64,000 nt of DNA from Acetobacteraceae bacterium (GCA_030041375.1 JASHOA010000060.1:62001-126000); one strand, 5' to 3'; counted from the first letter of the stretch, positions 25,432 to 33,966 are shown. Numbers and translations are program-made. Notes: generated by a model from the sequence alone, not told the origin.

Positions 25432-26670
25432 CTAAGAGAGTTTGCACTTCGTTTCAGGCTTGTCCGTCCCCAGCGTGTCGAGCACCGTGCGCTGGTGCAG
25501 GAAACCCGGCTGGGGCGATACCGAAACCACGAGGCGCCCGGAATCCGAGAGCAGGATCGCCTGGCGGACCTGGCCGTTCCAGTCCCGGATCGAGAGGCTG
25601 AGGCCGCGATAGGCGCCGAGCTGGAAGTCCGGCCCGCGCATGTAGGCCATGATCTTGTCCGGCTCGAGCGACTGCGCATAGCTCGCCGCGGTGCCGATCA
25701 TCCGTGCCGCAACCCAGGCGTTCATGTCGAGCGCGGTCATGAATCGATGCGCATAAGCGACAAAGCGGTCCTGCATCTGCCGCCCGCCCCACTCCTCGCT
25801 GTTCGGATCCCAGCTGGTCGGAATGAGGCCGGCTGAGCCGGCGACGAGTCGCGCATCCCAGGTGCGGTAGGGCAGGTAGCCGGCGAAGACGGAATTGTCG
25901 TCGGCGGCCACCAGCACGTCATAGTTCGGTGCATTCTGGGTGAAAACGGGAAGCTCTTTCTGCAGATCGATCAACCCGGTGTCGGTCTCGCGCGAGCCGA
26001 CCTTGCCCTTGTATTGGCGCTCGGCGACGATATGCGCGCCGAAAATCTTGGCGGCGCGGCGATAGGCGGCGGCGAGCCTGAGATCGCGCGGATGTTCGCC
26101 GTAGGCCAAGAGCCAGCGCGGCCAGCGCTTCCAGATCAGATACTGCGCCAGCGCATCGGCCAACATGTTGTCCGAGGGCGCAGTGTGGATCAGGTTGCCC
26201 CGGCAATCCTCTTCGCGCAGCGAATCCTCGGCCGCGCCGGCGTTGAAGATCGTCACGCCATGCGGGGCGCCGGCGTTGGCCATCTTCAGCACATCGGCCG
26301 CAGGACGATCGGTGATGACGAGCCTGATGCCTTTGCCGATCAGCGAATTGAGCGCCGCCACCGGATCTTCGTTGTCGCGTACCTCGACCGCGGCGAGCGC
26401 GAAATTCTGATTGAGAAAACGCCCGGTGGTGTTGTTGTCGGCAATCGCGACCTCGGCGCCGGCGCGGCCATCGTTCGGGGCCGGCTGGAAGATGTAGGAG
26501 AGCGTGTCGACCTCGTGCAGCCAGTGCACATAGCCGATCGTGAGGGTCGGTGCCGGCGCGGCGGCTGCCGGCTGCAGAAGACCCGCGCCTGCGGTGACGG
26601 CGAATGCACCGAGCACGGCACGGCGCCCGGTGAGCGGCCTCTCTTTTGTCGACAGCCGAGACTCGATCAT
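25432..26670 (-). CDS. periplasmic binding protein of the PQQ-associated ABC system
   Basis: A 412-residue protein of the branched-chain amino acid receptor fold. A Tat-like signal ('LTGRRAVLGAFAVTAGAGLL') is followed by 'PTLTIGYVHWLHEV', 'AIADNNTTGRFLNQNF', 'RLVITDRPAADVLKMA', 'IFNAGAAEDSLREEDCRGNLIHTAPSDNMLADALAQYLIWKRW' and 'WDARLVAGSAGLIPTSWDPNSEEWGGRQMQDRF'. The last stretch is typical of binding proteins near quinoprotein dehydrogenases. The ATG has GGGAGGAGG in front, so the open extension upstream is not used. It is first in the operon. The ligand could be a lanthanide chelate, PQQ or an alcohol; the sequence does not decide. Confidence 0.85.
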   Translation of the reverse strand: MIESRLSTKERPLTGRRAVLGAFAVTAGAGLLQPAAAAPAPTLTIGYVHWLHEVDTLSYIFQPAPNDGRAGAEVAIADNNTTGRFLNQNFALAAVEVRDNEDPVAALNSLIGKGIRLVITDRPAADVLKMANAGAPHGVTIFNAGAAEDSLREEDCRGNLIHTAPSDNMLADALAQYLIWKRWPRWLLAYGEHPRDLRLAAAYRRAAKIFGAHIVAERQYKGKVGSRETDTGLIDLQKELPVFTQNAPNYDVLVAADDNSVFAGYLPYRTWDARLVAGSAGLIPTSWDPNSEEWGGRQMQDRFVAYAHRFMTALDMNAWVAARMIGTAASYAQSLEPDKIMAYMRGPDFQLGAYRGLSLSIRDWNGQVRQAILLSDSGRLVVSVSPQPGFLHQRTVLDTLGTDKPETKCKLS

Positions 26671-27015
26671 CGGTCGGCCTCCTCCCGCGGCGTCATCCCG
26701 TGACGCCACCATCTTCGTGTCCGCATCGAAGAGCAAAACCCAAGGCGAGGCAAGGGATGCAACATGACATCCCGTCCAACTTTGCTGCACAAAGTGCAAA
26801 AGATTTTGGCAGCTTGTGCAGCAGGCTGGCAGTGACTTTCATGGATGAGTGATTCACCTTCACTCCCGGCTCTCGCCCTCCGCCCTCACTCCCGCCCGCC
26901 ACCGCCACCACCATCATACCCAAGGCGGCAATGCAGTGAGATACAAGGGGAATGGTGGGATGGGGCGTCGGGGGTCTTCCTCGTTCGCGAATCTCTCGGC
27001 GTTCTCTCCCCGGCG
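26671..27015. promoter_or_regulatory. promoter region of the PQQ-ABC operon
   Basis: A 345-base gene-free region. In the direction of the operon, 26799-26785 reads TTGCACTTTGTGCAG, a near-perfect palindrome centred about 122 bases before the start codon, 13 of 15 bases identical to the site before pqqA. The remainder, towards the other ABC transporter, is pyrimidine-rich and shows no gene. Confidence 0.5.
26785..26799 (-). promoter_or_regulatory. palindrome TTGCACTTTGTGCAG, putative regulator site
   Basis: Inverted repeat TGCAC-TTT-GTGCA. The same word with two changes lies at 43863-43877, in front of pqqA, on the same strand and at the same distance from its gene. A half-site occurs before the PQQ dehydrogenase. 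It is too far upstream for a core promoter, so an activator site is more likely. Confidence 0.5.
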
Positions 27016-27825
27016 CTACGGCGCCTCCTCCGCCGGCTCGGCGCCGAGGAAAGGAAACTGGTTCAGCAGTCTTTGCTTGAGCACCCGCCCTGCCATGCCG
27101 TTGGCTGGCGCCGCCCTGGTGCCGGTCGGCCAGTCCGCTGCCAGCCTGGCCGGCTTGCCCGCGAGCACCAGCACGCGGTCGGCGCAACCGAGTACCGGAT
27201 CGAGATTGTGCGTCGAGAGCAGCACCATCGCGCCCTCCTGGTGCGCCGCGCGCGAGATCATCTGGGAAAGGCCAGCCGCAGATTTCGGATCAAGCGAGGC
27301 GAACGGCTCGTCGAGCACGAGCACCGCCGGGCGCCCGAGCAGCGCCCGGACCAGCGCCACCCGCCGCGCCATGCCGAGCGACAGCGCCTTCGGATGCAGC
27401 GCCTCGGTGCCGGCCAGCCCGACCTCGGCGAGCAACGGCGAGATCTCCGCCGCCTCGTCACCGGCGATCAGCCTGAGATTGGCCCCGACGGTGAGCCAGG
27501 GCAGCAGCCGCGGCTCCTGGAACATCACTCCGAGCCTTCCGCCCGGCAGTCGGACTTCACCTTCGAAGTCCTGCTCGAGTCCAAGCACGATTCGCAGGAT
27601 CGTGGTTTTGCCCATGCCCGAGGGCGCGAGCAGCGCGAGGACCTCACCCGGTGTGGCTTCGAAGCGGACCTCGCCCAGCACCTCGTGCCTCTGGCCGGCC
27701 GCATCGAGATAGGACTTTCCGGCAATCCGCACGGCGAGTTCGGCGGATGCCGGTGGATGCGGCCTCCCGATGGCGCCGGCGCGGGAGCGCCCGGATCCTT
27801 TGCTATCGCCGCCAGGCATTGGCAT
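27016..27825 (-). CDS. ABC transporter ATPase, taurine/sulfonate/nitrate type
   Basis: A 269-residue ATPase of the TauB/SsuB/NrtD group. Walker A is 'APSGMGKTT', followed by 'VMFQEPRLLPWLTVGANL', a modified signature 'LSLGMARR', Walker B 'VLVLDEPFASLD' and 'STHNLDPVL'. The signature motif has Leu-Gly in place of the usual Gly-Gly-Q, as in some relatives of this group. The start overlaps the permease end by 23 bases. It is last in an operon of binding protein, permease and ATPase. The substrate may be an organosulfur compound or another small molecule. Confidence 0.83.
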   Translation of the reverse strand: MPMPGGDSKGSGRSRAGAIGRPHPPASAELAVRIAGKSYLDAAGQRHEVLGEVRFEATPGEVLALLAPSGMGKTTILRIVLGLEQDFEGEVRLPGGRLGVMFQEPRLLPWLTVGANLRLIAGDEAAEISPLLAEVGLAGTEALHPKALSLGMARRVALVRALLGRPAVLVLDEPFASLDPKSAAGLSQMISRAAHQEGAMVLLSTHNLDPVLGCADRVLVLAGKPARLAADWPTGTRAAPANGMAGRVLKQRLLNQFPFLGAEPAEEAP

Positions 27826-28552
27826 GCCGTTCCCACGGCCTGAGCAGAAGGCTCTCGACCAGCAACATCAGCGCCGCGAAGGCAAAGCCGTAGGCCAGGA
27901 TACCGGCGACGTCGAAGGTCTGGAACAGTTCGTCCAATGCAAAGCCTACTCCGTTCGGCCGGCCCAGGAGTTCGACCACGAGCACGATCTTCCAGGTGAT
28001 CGAAAGCCCGCTGCGGCCGGCCGCGGCAAGATAGGGCGCGAGCTGGGGGACGATGATGCGCCTGGCGCGCTGCCGCCAGGCCAGGCGATAGACGCTGGCA
28101 AGCTCATCGAAAGCCGGATCGAGCGCACGCGCACCTTCTCTCAGCGTCACCATCACGGTCGGCATCTTGACCAGAGCGACCGCCAGTACCGCCGCGACAT
28201 CATTCAGCCCGACCCAGATATAGCAAAGCACGATCACGACCAGGACGGGAAGGTTGAGAAGGATGACCAGCCAGGGATCGATCAGCGTGTCCGCGCGTGG
28301 CGAGCGACCGGCGAGATAGCCGACCGCGCTGCCGACCAGCATCGATGTCGCGAAGGCAGCGATGACCCGGAGGCAGGTGATGCCGATGTTCCACGGCATC
28401 ACGCCGCTCAGGCAGGAACGCCAGACGAAGCCGAGCACGGCCGGCGGCGCCGGCAGCAGCGATGGCTTCGCGGCCAAGAGCGCCGCGCCCCACCAGAGGC
28501 CGAGGAAGGCGGCGAGCGACAAGAGGCGCAACCGCGCCGCGGGCGGGATCAC
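27803..28552 (-). CDS. ABC permease, TauC/SsuC type
   Basis: A 249-residue inner-membrane permease. Spans include 'LLSLAAFLGLWWGAALLAA', 'CLRVIAAFATSMLVGSAVGYLAG', 'PWLVILLNLPVLVVIVLCYIWVGL' and 'ITWKIVLVVELLG'. The EAA-like loop is 'LREGARALDPAFDELASVYRLAWRQRARRIIVPQLAPYLAAAGRSGLSITWK'. The GTG start at 28552 overlaps the TGA of the binding-protein gene (GTGA); the open frame further upstream is noise on the antisense of that gene. Translational coupling on both sides indicates one complex with the neighbours. Confidence 0.85.
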   Translation of the reverse strand: MIPPAARLRLLSLAAFLGLWWGAALLAAKPSLLPAPPAVLGFVWRSCLSGVMPWNIGITCLRVIAAFATSMLVGSAVGYLAGRSPRADTLIDPWLVILLNLPVLVVIVLCYIWVGLNDVAAVLAVALVKMPTVMVTLREGARALDPAFDELASVYRLAWRQRARRIIVPQLAPYLAAAGRSGLSITWKIVLVVELLGRPNGVGFALDELFQTFDVAGILAYGFAFAALMLLVESLLLRPWERHANAWRR

Positions 28553-29556
28553 GATGGCGCGGGCCAGAAGATCCCTGGCGGCAAACTGGCCAACCCGCCG
28601 GTGGCGGCGGTACCCCCCTCGCGATGCAGGATCGCGAACAGCCGCTCTGCCGCCTGCTCCTCTTCGGCCGGTGCGACCGGCACGATGCCGGCGCGGAAAC
28701 GTTGCCTGAGCAATACGAACAGCCGATCGTCCGGGGCGTCCATCAGCGGGCGGACCGGCCCCCAGGCGGTATCGGAGCGAAGGAGGAGCGTTTCCGCCGC
28801 CGTGCTGGCGGCAAGGAAGCCGCGGATTGCCCGTGGCTGCTGCCCGGCCCAGGCTTCCCGGAAGACATAGCCGATCAGCGGCGGATGCGCCGGCAGGCCG
28901 AGCGCCTCGGCGCACTCGGAGACGCTGACCAGGGGGTGGAGGCCCGCGATCTCCAGCGCGGCGGCAAAGTTCCAATAGGTGAGCACCGCATCGAGATCGC
29001 CTTCTTCGAGCTTGGCGCTCAACAGCGGCGGCGCGGCGTAGACGATCTCGGCGGCGCGGGCGAGATCGAGGCCGCTTTCGCGCCTGGCCGCTGCGCGCAC
29101 GATCATCCAGGACTTGTCGAATGGCCCGCCGGCGATGCCGAGGCGCTTGTGCGCGAAATCCTTGAACGAGCGGATCGTCGAATTCCGCGCCAGCACGATG
29201 GCGCCGCTGGCCGAGGAGAAGGGCGCGAAACGCAGCTTGAGCCCGCGTGCCCGCTCGGCGCCGACGAACAGCCAATCAGATACGATGACATCGACCGAAT
29301 CGCCCAGCAGTGCCACCTTCGCCGTGTCGTTGTTGGCGAGTGTTTCGGTTTTCAGCGTGAAGCCCTGGGCGCGGTCGAGCGCATGGCTGAGCATCACGCT
29401 GGCCACCCAGCGCACGGTACCGAACGCCAGCACGCCGAGCCTGACCGTGGGTGTCGCCACGGGAGGAGGGGCGGCCGATGCGGCACTGCCGGCGGCGAAC
29501 AGGCCGGCGGCGCCGAGGAGGCTGCGGCGAGCCAGCGCGGGATGCTGTTTGATCAT
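28549..29556 (-). CDS. ABC substrate-binding protein, NMT1/SsuA-like
   Basis: A 335-residue periplasmic protein. A Tat-like signal ('ALARRSLLGAAGLFAAGSAASA') precedes 'TVRLGVLAFGTVRWVASVMLSHALDRAQGFTLKTETLANNDTAKVALLGDSVDVIVSDWLFV', the start of the NMT1/THI5-like fold. Later blocks 'FKDFAHKRLGIAGGPFDKSW', 'KLEEGDLDAVLTYWNFAAALE' and 'FREAWA' agree. Proteins of this kind occur next to xoxF in several methylotrophs, so a link to methanol metabolism is reasonable, but a taurine-like ligand is equally possible. It diverges from the small exported protein gene and from xoxF. Confidence 0.82.
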   Translation of the reverse strand: MIKQHPALARRSLLGAAGLFAAGSAASAAPPPVATPTVRLGVLAFGTVRWVASVMLSHALDRAQGFTLKTETLANNDTAKVALLGDSVDVIVSDWLFVGAERARGLKLRFAPFSSASGAIVLARNSTIRSFKDFAHKRLGIAGGPFDKSWMIVRAAARRESGLDLARAAEIVYAAPPLLSAKLEEGDLDAVLTYWNFAAALEIAGLHPLVSVSECAEALGLPAHPPLIGYVFREAWAGQQPRAIRGFLAASTAAETLLLRSDTAWGPVRPLMDAPDDRLFVLLRQRFRAGIVPVAPAEEEQAAERLFAILHREGGTAATGGLASLPPGIFWPAPS

Positions 29557-29816
29557 CCCGCTCTTCGTTTATTTTCTCGATCAATTTCATGGCTTTGATG
29601 GATCGCTTCGCGATTCCACCAGAAGCCATATCGATCCCGCTTCCGGCCGCCCAACCGGGGCCAGGCTCCCTCCTTCATCCGCCCTCCCTTCCAACGCTTA
29701 ACTTTCCACCGCCCCCTTCGGGTTGCAAGATGGCGCCGCCTGCATCCGCGGCATCCCCGGAGCGGATTTGCCGGCCGGACCAGCACCCCGGACCACTTCG
29801 CGAGGAAATGAGGAAC

Positions 29817-30176
29817 ATGCGAAAACTGCTCGTGGTTCTGTTGATCACGTTTCCCCTGACGGCGTTTGCAGCCGCCTCCGGCAACGCGCCCGCGGCGGGC
29901 GCGACGAATGACTATCCGACCTCGGCGCGCGCCGATTACGTGTTCGCCTGCATGGCGGTCAATGGCGGGACGCACGAGGCGCTCGATCGCTGTTCCTGCG
30001 CCATCGACGTGGTGGCCTCGATCCTGCCCTACAGCGAATACGTCTCCGCCGAGACGGTCCTCGGCATGCAGCAGGAGAAAAGCTTCCTCGCGATGGAGTT
30101 TCAAACCGATACGGCGAAGAATATCGTCCGTCGCCTGCGCGAGGCCGAAGCCGAGGGCGAGGTTCGCTGCTTCTGA
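29817..30176 (+). CDS. small exported protein upstream of xoxF
   Basis: A 119-residue secreted protein with signal peptide 'KLLVVLLITFPLTAFAAA'. The mature part holds 'ADYVFACMAVNGGTHEALDRCSCAIDVVASILPYSEYVSAETVLGM' and ends 'GEVRCF': four cysteines, likely two disulfides. I know no named domain. The ATG at 29817 is preferred over nearby frames because it alone is followed by a signal peptide, with GAGGAAATG in front. It lies 427 bases before xoxF on the same strand. Many xoxF and lut clusters carry a short cysteine-containing exported protein of this size; a helper role in PQQ or metal handling is inferred. Confidence 0.75.
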   Translation: MRKLLVVLLITFPLTAFAAASGNAPAAGATNDYPTSARADYVFACMAVNGGTHEALDRCSCAIDVVASILPYSEYVSAETVLGMQQEKSFLAMEFQTDTAKNIVRRLREAEAEGEVRCF

Positions 30177-30340
30177 AGGCGGCTCGCGTGTCCGTCTCCC
30201 GGTTGGGACAGAGTGTCCTCCATGTCCGCTCCACCTGTCACAGGTTTGAACCGTTTCGTAAAGGAAGCAACCGGCCCGGCGCCGTCCATCCTTCTGAAAT
30301 TGCATTGCGGCGCGGCCTACGGGCGAGATTGGCATGGCAG

Positions 30341-30409
30341 TTGCTTAAATTTAATCACGGCATTTGCTTGACAGCCATCACGGCGATTGCTTGACAGGCG
30401 CCGTGACGG
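30341..30409 (+). repeat. three 23-bp iterons upstream of xoxF
   Basis: Three units of exactly 23 bases begin at 30341, 30364 and 30387, each with TTGCTT. Units 1 and 2 share ATCACGGC at the same offset. Units 2 and 3 share TTGCTTGACAG, and unit 3 carries GCCGTGAC, the inverted form of the second word. The array ends 194 bases before the xoxF start. Spacing of about two helical turns suits a DNA-binding regulator. TTGACA occurs twice inside the array and could be a -35 element; I find no good -10 partner. Confidence 0.65.
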
Positions 30410-30410
30410 T

Positions 30411-30435
30411 CTCGTCCGGACTGGATCCGGACGAG
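30411..30435 (+). promoter_or_regulatory. hairpin in the xoxF leader
   Basis: Perfect 10-base stem CTCGTCCGGA / TCCGGACGAG with a five-base loop, placed directly after the iterons. It is not followed by a T-tract, so it is not a simple intrinsic terminator. It may be an operator or part of a leader RNA. The gene-free stretch 30177-30603 otherwise holds the mini-ORF and the xoxF ribosome site. Confidence 0.5.
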
Positions 30436-30482
30436 CATGACGAACGCAACGCCAGGCAATCAGCCTGAGTGGAGGAAACCGA

Positions 30483-30506
30483 ATGGACGCATGGCCGAGC
30501 GGCTAA
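30483..30506 (+). CDS. possible leader mini-ORF of xoxF (7 codons)
   Basis: A frame of seven codons (MDAWPSG) has a strong GGAGGAAACC ribosome site five to seven bases in front of its ATG and stops with TAA 98 bases before xoxF. Such a good ribosome site before so short a frame suggests a translated leader peptide. Nothing in the peptide itself, apart from one Trp, hints at which signal it would read. Confidence 0.35.
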   Translation: MDAWPSG

Positions 30507-30603
30507 CCCATCCGTGACGACAGCATGTGCGTAGGTGTCCCTGACGTCCTTCGGTCGCTTCCGGAGGCGTCCCTGAGTATGCGACTTCAAGGGAGGAATG
30601 GAG

Positions 30604-32433
30604 ATGAGACTGAGAGAGTCATGGGTCGCATTCGCGGCTCTGGGGGCGTTGGCGGGGGCGGTGATCGCCGCACCGACAGCAAACGCCCAAAATGCCATGC
30701 CATCGCTTCAGCAAGCGGCGGCAAACACCGGGAACTGGGCGATACCGGCGCTCAACTATGCGTCGACACGCTATTCGACGCTTGACCAGATCAACGCCAG
30801 CAATGCGGGGCAGCTCCAGGTCGCCTGGACCTTCTCCACCGGCGTGCTGCGCGGGCATGAGGGCCAGCCGCTGGTGATCGGCGACGTGATGTATCTCGTC
30901 ACGCCCTTCCCGAACACCGTCTATGCCCTCGATCTCAACAACAACGAGCGCATCATCTGGCAGTACACGCCGACCCAGAATCCTGAGGTCATCCCGGTGA
31001 TGTGCTGCGATACGGTGAACCGCGGCGTCGCCTACGGAGATGGCAAGATCATCCTCCACCAGGCGGACAACACGGTGGTCGCGCTCGACGCGCAGACCGG
31101 CAAGGTCGACTGGTCGACCCCGCTCGGCAGCTACAAGGTCGGCGCCACCGGCACCGATGCGCCGCTGGTGGTCGGCGACAAGGTATTCGCCGGCGTCTCG
31201 GGCGGCGAGTTCGGCGTCAATGGCTTCATTGCCGCGCTCAGCCTGGCGGACGGACATATCATCTGGAAGGCCAACTCCGAAGGGCCCGACAGCATGATCA
31301 AGTTCGATCCGAACACGACCACATCGCTCGGCAAGGTGGTCGGCGCCGATTCCAGCCTGAAAACCTGGAAGGGCGACCAGTGGAAGATCGGCGGTGGGGA
31401 TACCTGGGGTTGGTACTCCTACGATCCCAAGCTGAACCTTCTCTACTACGGGTCGGGCAACCCCTCGACCTGGAATCCGGTGCAGCGGCCGGGCGACAAC
31501 AAGTGGTCGATGACCATCTTCGCCCGCGACGCGGATACCGGCGTCGCCAAGTGGGTCTATCAGATGACCCCGCACGACCAGTGGGACTATGACGGCATCA
31601 ACGAAATGATCCTCGCGGATCTGACCATCAACGGCCAGCAAGTGCCGGTACTGGTCCACTTCGACCGCAACGGCCTGGCCTACGTGCTGAACCGGGCCAC
31701 CGGTGCTCTGATCGCCGCCAACAAGTACGACTCGGACGTGAACTGGACCACCGGCGTCGACATGGATCCGTCCAGCCCGAACTACGGCCGGCCCAGCGTC
31801 GTCGCGCAGTACGCTCCAGGCTCGCGTGGTGCGAACGTCAACTACCAGGGCATCTGCCCGGCCGCCCTCGGCAGCAAGGATGAGCAGCCGGCAGCCTTCG
31901 ACCCGCAGACCGGCCTCTTCTACGTGCCGACCAACCATGTGTGCATGGACTACGAGCCCTATCCGGTGGCTTACACCGCGGGCCAGCCCTATGTCGGGGC
32001 AACGCTCTCGATGTTCCCCGGGCCGGGTGGCTACATGGGCCGCTTCATCGCCTTTGATCCGGTCACCGGTAAAACCGTCTGGGCGATCAACGACCAGTTT
32101 TCCGACTGGGGTGGCGCGCTGACCACGGCCGGTGGTGTCGTGTTCTACGGCACTCTGAAGGGGTATCTCCGCGCGGTCGACGCCAAGACCGGCAAGATCC
32201 TCTATAACTTCAAGACCCCCTCCGGCATCATCGGCAACGTGATGACCTACATGCATGGCGGCAAGCAGTACATCGCCGTGCTGTCGGGCGTCGGTGGCTG
32301 GGCGGGCATCGGTCTCGCCGCGGGCTTGACCGATCCGCACGCGGGGCTCGGCGCGGTCGGCGGTTACGCCGCGCTCAAGAACTACACCGCACTCGGCGGC
32401 CAGCTCACGGTGTTCGCGCTTCCGGGATCGTGA
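30604..32433 (+). CDS. xoxF: lanthanide-dependent methanol dehydrogenase XoxF
   Basis: A 609-residue periplasmic quinoprotein with a signal peptide ending near 'APTANAQ'. It has the adjacent-cysteine pair at 134-135 ('[10 protein letters not shown]'), metal ligands Glu202 ('SGGEFGVNG') and Asn286 ('[10 protein letters not shown]'), catalytic Asp328 and Asp330 in '[12 protein letters not shown]'. The D-Y-D motif is the mark of lanthanide-binding XoxF; calcium enzymes (MxaF) have Ala at the third position. C-terminal '[25 protein letters not shown]' is typical. I start at the ATG seven bases after GGGAGGA; another ATG six bases earlier is too close to it. xoxG and xoxJ follow. No mxaI is present. 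It oxidises methanol to formaldehyde or formate. Confidence 0.97.
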   Translation: MRLRESWVAFAALGALAGAVIAAPTANAQNAMPSLQQAAANTGNWAIPALNYASTRYSTLDQINASNAGQLQVAWTFSTGVLRGHEGQPLVIGDVMYLVTPFPNTVYALDLNNNERIIWQYTPTQNPEVIPVMCCDTVNRGVAYGDGKIILHQADNTVVALDAQTGKVDWSTPLGSYKVGATGTDAPLVVGDKVFAGVSGGEFGVNGFIAALSLADGHIIWKANSEGPDSMIKFDPNTTTSLGKVVGADSSLKTWKGDQWKIGGGDTWGWYSYDPKLNLLYYGSGNPSTWNPVQRPGDNKWSMTIFARDADTGVAKWVYQMTPHDQWDYDGINEMILADLTINGQQVPVLVHFDRNGLAYVLNRATGALIAANKYDSDVNWTTGVDMDPSSPNYGRPSVVAQYAPGSRGANVNYQGICPAALGSKDEQPAAFDPQTGLFYVPTNHVCMDYEPYPVAYTAGQPYVGATLSMFPGPGGYMGRFIAFDPVTGKTVWAINDQFSDWGGALTTAGGVVFYGTLKGYLRAVDAKTGKILYNFKTPSGIIGNVMTYMHGGKQYIAVLSGVGGWAGIGLAAGLTDPHAGLGAVGGYAALKNYTALGGQLTVFALPGS

Positions 32434-32464
32434 GTCAGTCTCGCTTGCTGACGTGACAGACTGG

Positions 32465-32495
32465 GGCCGGCACCCCGAACGGGGTGCCGGCCTTT
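32465..32495 (+). terminator. hairpin between xoxF and xoxG
   Basis: A 12-base perfect stem GGCCGGCACCCC / GGGGTGCCGGCC with loop GAAC is followed by TTT. It starts 32 bases after xoxF. A leaky terminator or mRNA-stabilising hairpin here would make far more XoxF than XoxG, which fits their usual ratio. Confidence 0.7.
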
Positions 32496-32569
32496 CCATT
32501 CTCATCTCCGCCCGTCATGATCGGCGCCGGGCCGACAATCGATCTCACCATCTCAAGGAATCCAGAGCC

Positions 32570-33097
32570 GTGACGGTCACTTCCCGCCTCGTTCTCATCG
32601 CTTTCGCTCTTGCTCTCGGGTGCGGCGTCGCGGCACTGGCGGCGGCGCCCGGCAATCCGACGCCGGTGAAGGAATCGGGCGGCATCTGGACCGACAAGGA
32701 CGGCGCGCCGACGTTCAACATTGCCAAGGACGGCAGCGTCGACTGGGGCACGTTCGTCGGCTTCCTGCGCTACAATGATGCGTGCCTGCGCTGCCACGGG
32801 CCGGACGGTGCGGGCTCCTCGTACGCTCCGGACCTCACGCAGGCGCTGAAGGGCATCGACTACGCGCAGTTCATCGCCTTCGTTGCCGGCGGCATCCAGG
32901 CGGTGAATACTGCCCAGCAGCTCGTGATGCCTTCGTTCGCGACAGACAAGAACGTGATGTGTTTCATCCAGGAGATCTACGCCTATCTCCGTGCCCGCGC
33001 GACCGGCGGGCTCGGCCGCGGGCGTCCGCCCAAACATGCCCCGGCACCCAAGGGCTTCGACGAGGCGTCGTACAAGTGCCTCGGAATCCAGATGTGA
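32570..33097 (+). CDS. xoxG: cytochrome c XoxG
   Basis: A 175-residue periplasmic cytochrome c, the electron acceptor of XoxF. The signal peptide is 'RLVLIAFALALGCGVAALAAA'; the heme site is 'NDACLRCHGPDGAGSSYAPDL' near residues 70-90; the probable axial Met is in 'LVMPSFATDKNVMCF'. It ends with 'GFDEASYKCLGIQM'. The GTG start with AAGGA in front is chosen because it gives a complete signal peptide; the frame stays open further up. The TGA overlaps a GTG that could begin xoxJ. Confidence 0.9.
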   Translation: MTVTSRLVLIAFALALGCGVAALAAAPGNPTPVKESGGIWTDKDGAPTFNIAKDGSVDWGTFVGFLRYNDACLRCHGPDGAGSSYAPDLTQALKGIDYAQFIAFVAGGIQAVNTAQQLVMPSFATDKNVMCFIQEIYAYLRARATGGLGRGRPPKHAPAPKGFDEASYKCLGIQM

Positions 33098-33102
33098 CCG
33101 TG

Positions 33103-33966
33103 ATGCCGCGCGGCTCGCTCGGCGGCTGGTGCGGGCTCGCTCTTTGCGGGCTCATGCTGGCGCTCGGTACCCCGGCGATGGCGCAGGCGCCGGGGCTCGG
33201 CATCGGCGCCGAGCTTGTCGACCCGCACGTGTTCCGGGTCTGTGCCGACCCGAACAATCTGCCCTTCTCGAACCAGGCCGAGCAGGGATTCGAGAACAAG
33301 ATCGCCGCCGTCCTTGCCCAATCCCTCGGCAAGCGGCTCGGCTTCACCTGGCAGCCGCAGGTATTCGGTTTCCTGCAGCTGACGCTGTTCAACTATCGCT
33401 GCGATGTCGTGATGGGCATCACCCAGGGCGCGACGATGGTGGGAAACACCAACGCCTACTATCGCTCAGCCTATGCGCTGATTTTCCGCCCGCATGCCGG
33501 CTTCGACGGCATCCAGAGCCTCGAAGATCCACGGCTCAAGGGCAAGGAGATCGGCATCATTGCCGGCACGCCGCCGGCAACGATTCTGGCCGAGAACGAT
33601 CTCCTGGACCATGTCCATTCCTATGAGCTGTCGATCAATACCAAGTTCTTCGCGCCGGCGCAGGACCTCGTGCACGACCTCGAGCAGGGCAAGATCGACG
33701 TCGGCATCCTGTGGGGACCGATCGCCGGCTACTTCGCGAGCCGTTCGCATGGCGCGCTCGCCATCGCCCCGCTGCTGCACGAATCGAGCGACGGACCGCC
33801 CATGACGTTCAGCATCGTCATGGGCGTGAGGCAGGCGGATGATGCCTGGCGGCGGACTCTCAATGCCATCATCGACAAAGAGCAGCCGGAAATCACCCGC
33901 ATTCTCGAGAGCTATGGTGTGCCGCTGCTCGACCCCCGCAATCACGTGATCTACGCCGGCGGCTAG
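33103..33966 (+). CDS. xoxJ: periplasmic protein XoxJ
   Basis: A 287-residue solute-binding-like protein (MxaJ/XoxJ family). After the signal peptide ('LALCGLMLALGTPAMAQA') comes 'FRVCADPNNLPFSNQAEQGFENKIAAVLAQSLGKRLGFTWQPQ', then 'LFNYRCDVVMGITQGATMVGNTNAYYRSAYAL' and 'LEQGKIDVGILWGPIAGYFA', all family blocks. XoxJ binds partially folded or apo XoxF and is thought to assist its activation. The start may be the ATG at 33103 or the GTG at 33094 that overlaps the xoxG stop; the difference is three residues. The stop codon lies in the first arm of the palindromic repeat that follows. Confidence 0.9.
   Translation: MPRGSLGGWCGLALCGLMLALGTPAMAQAPGLGIGAELVDPHVFRVCADPNNLPFSNQAEQGFENKIAAVLAQSLGKRLGFTWQPQVFGFLQLTLFNYRCDVVMGITQGATMVGNTNAYYRSAYALIFRPHAGFDGIQSLEDPRLKGKEIGIIAGTPPATILAENDLLDHVHSYELSINTKFFAPAQDLVHDLEQGKIDVGILWGPIAGYFASRSHGALAIAPLLHESSDGPPMTFSIVMGVRQADDAWRRTLNAIIDKEQPEITRILESYGVPLLDPRNHVIYAGG

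Noticed and set aside
26761-26820. Possible sigma-54 promoter before the PQQ-ABC operon
   Set aside because: The word has GC near -12 but lacks the GG pair at -24; the palindrome explains the similarity better.
27803-29275. A 490-residue permease fusion
   Set aside because: The first 240 residues are the binding-protein gene read in another frame; the real permease starts at the GTG overlapping the stop at 28549.
30485-30540. tRNA-like sequence GGCCGAGCGGCTAA in the xoxF leader
   Set aside because: It recalls the D arm of tRNA-Ser/Leu and the ends could pair, but the span is only 56 bases and there is no anticodon arm or TTC loop.
30619-32505. Minus-strand frame of 628 codons opposite xoxF
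   Set aside because: xoxF has full catalytic motifs, a signal peptide and ribosome site; the opposite frame has none.
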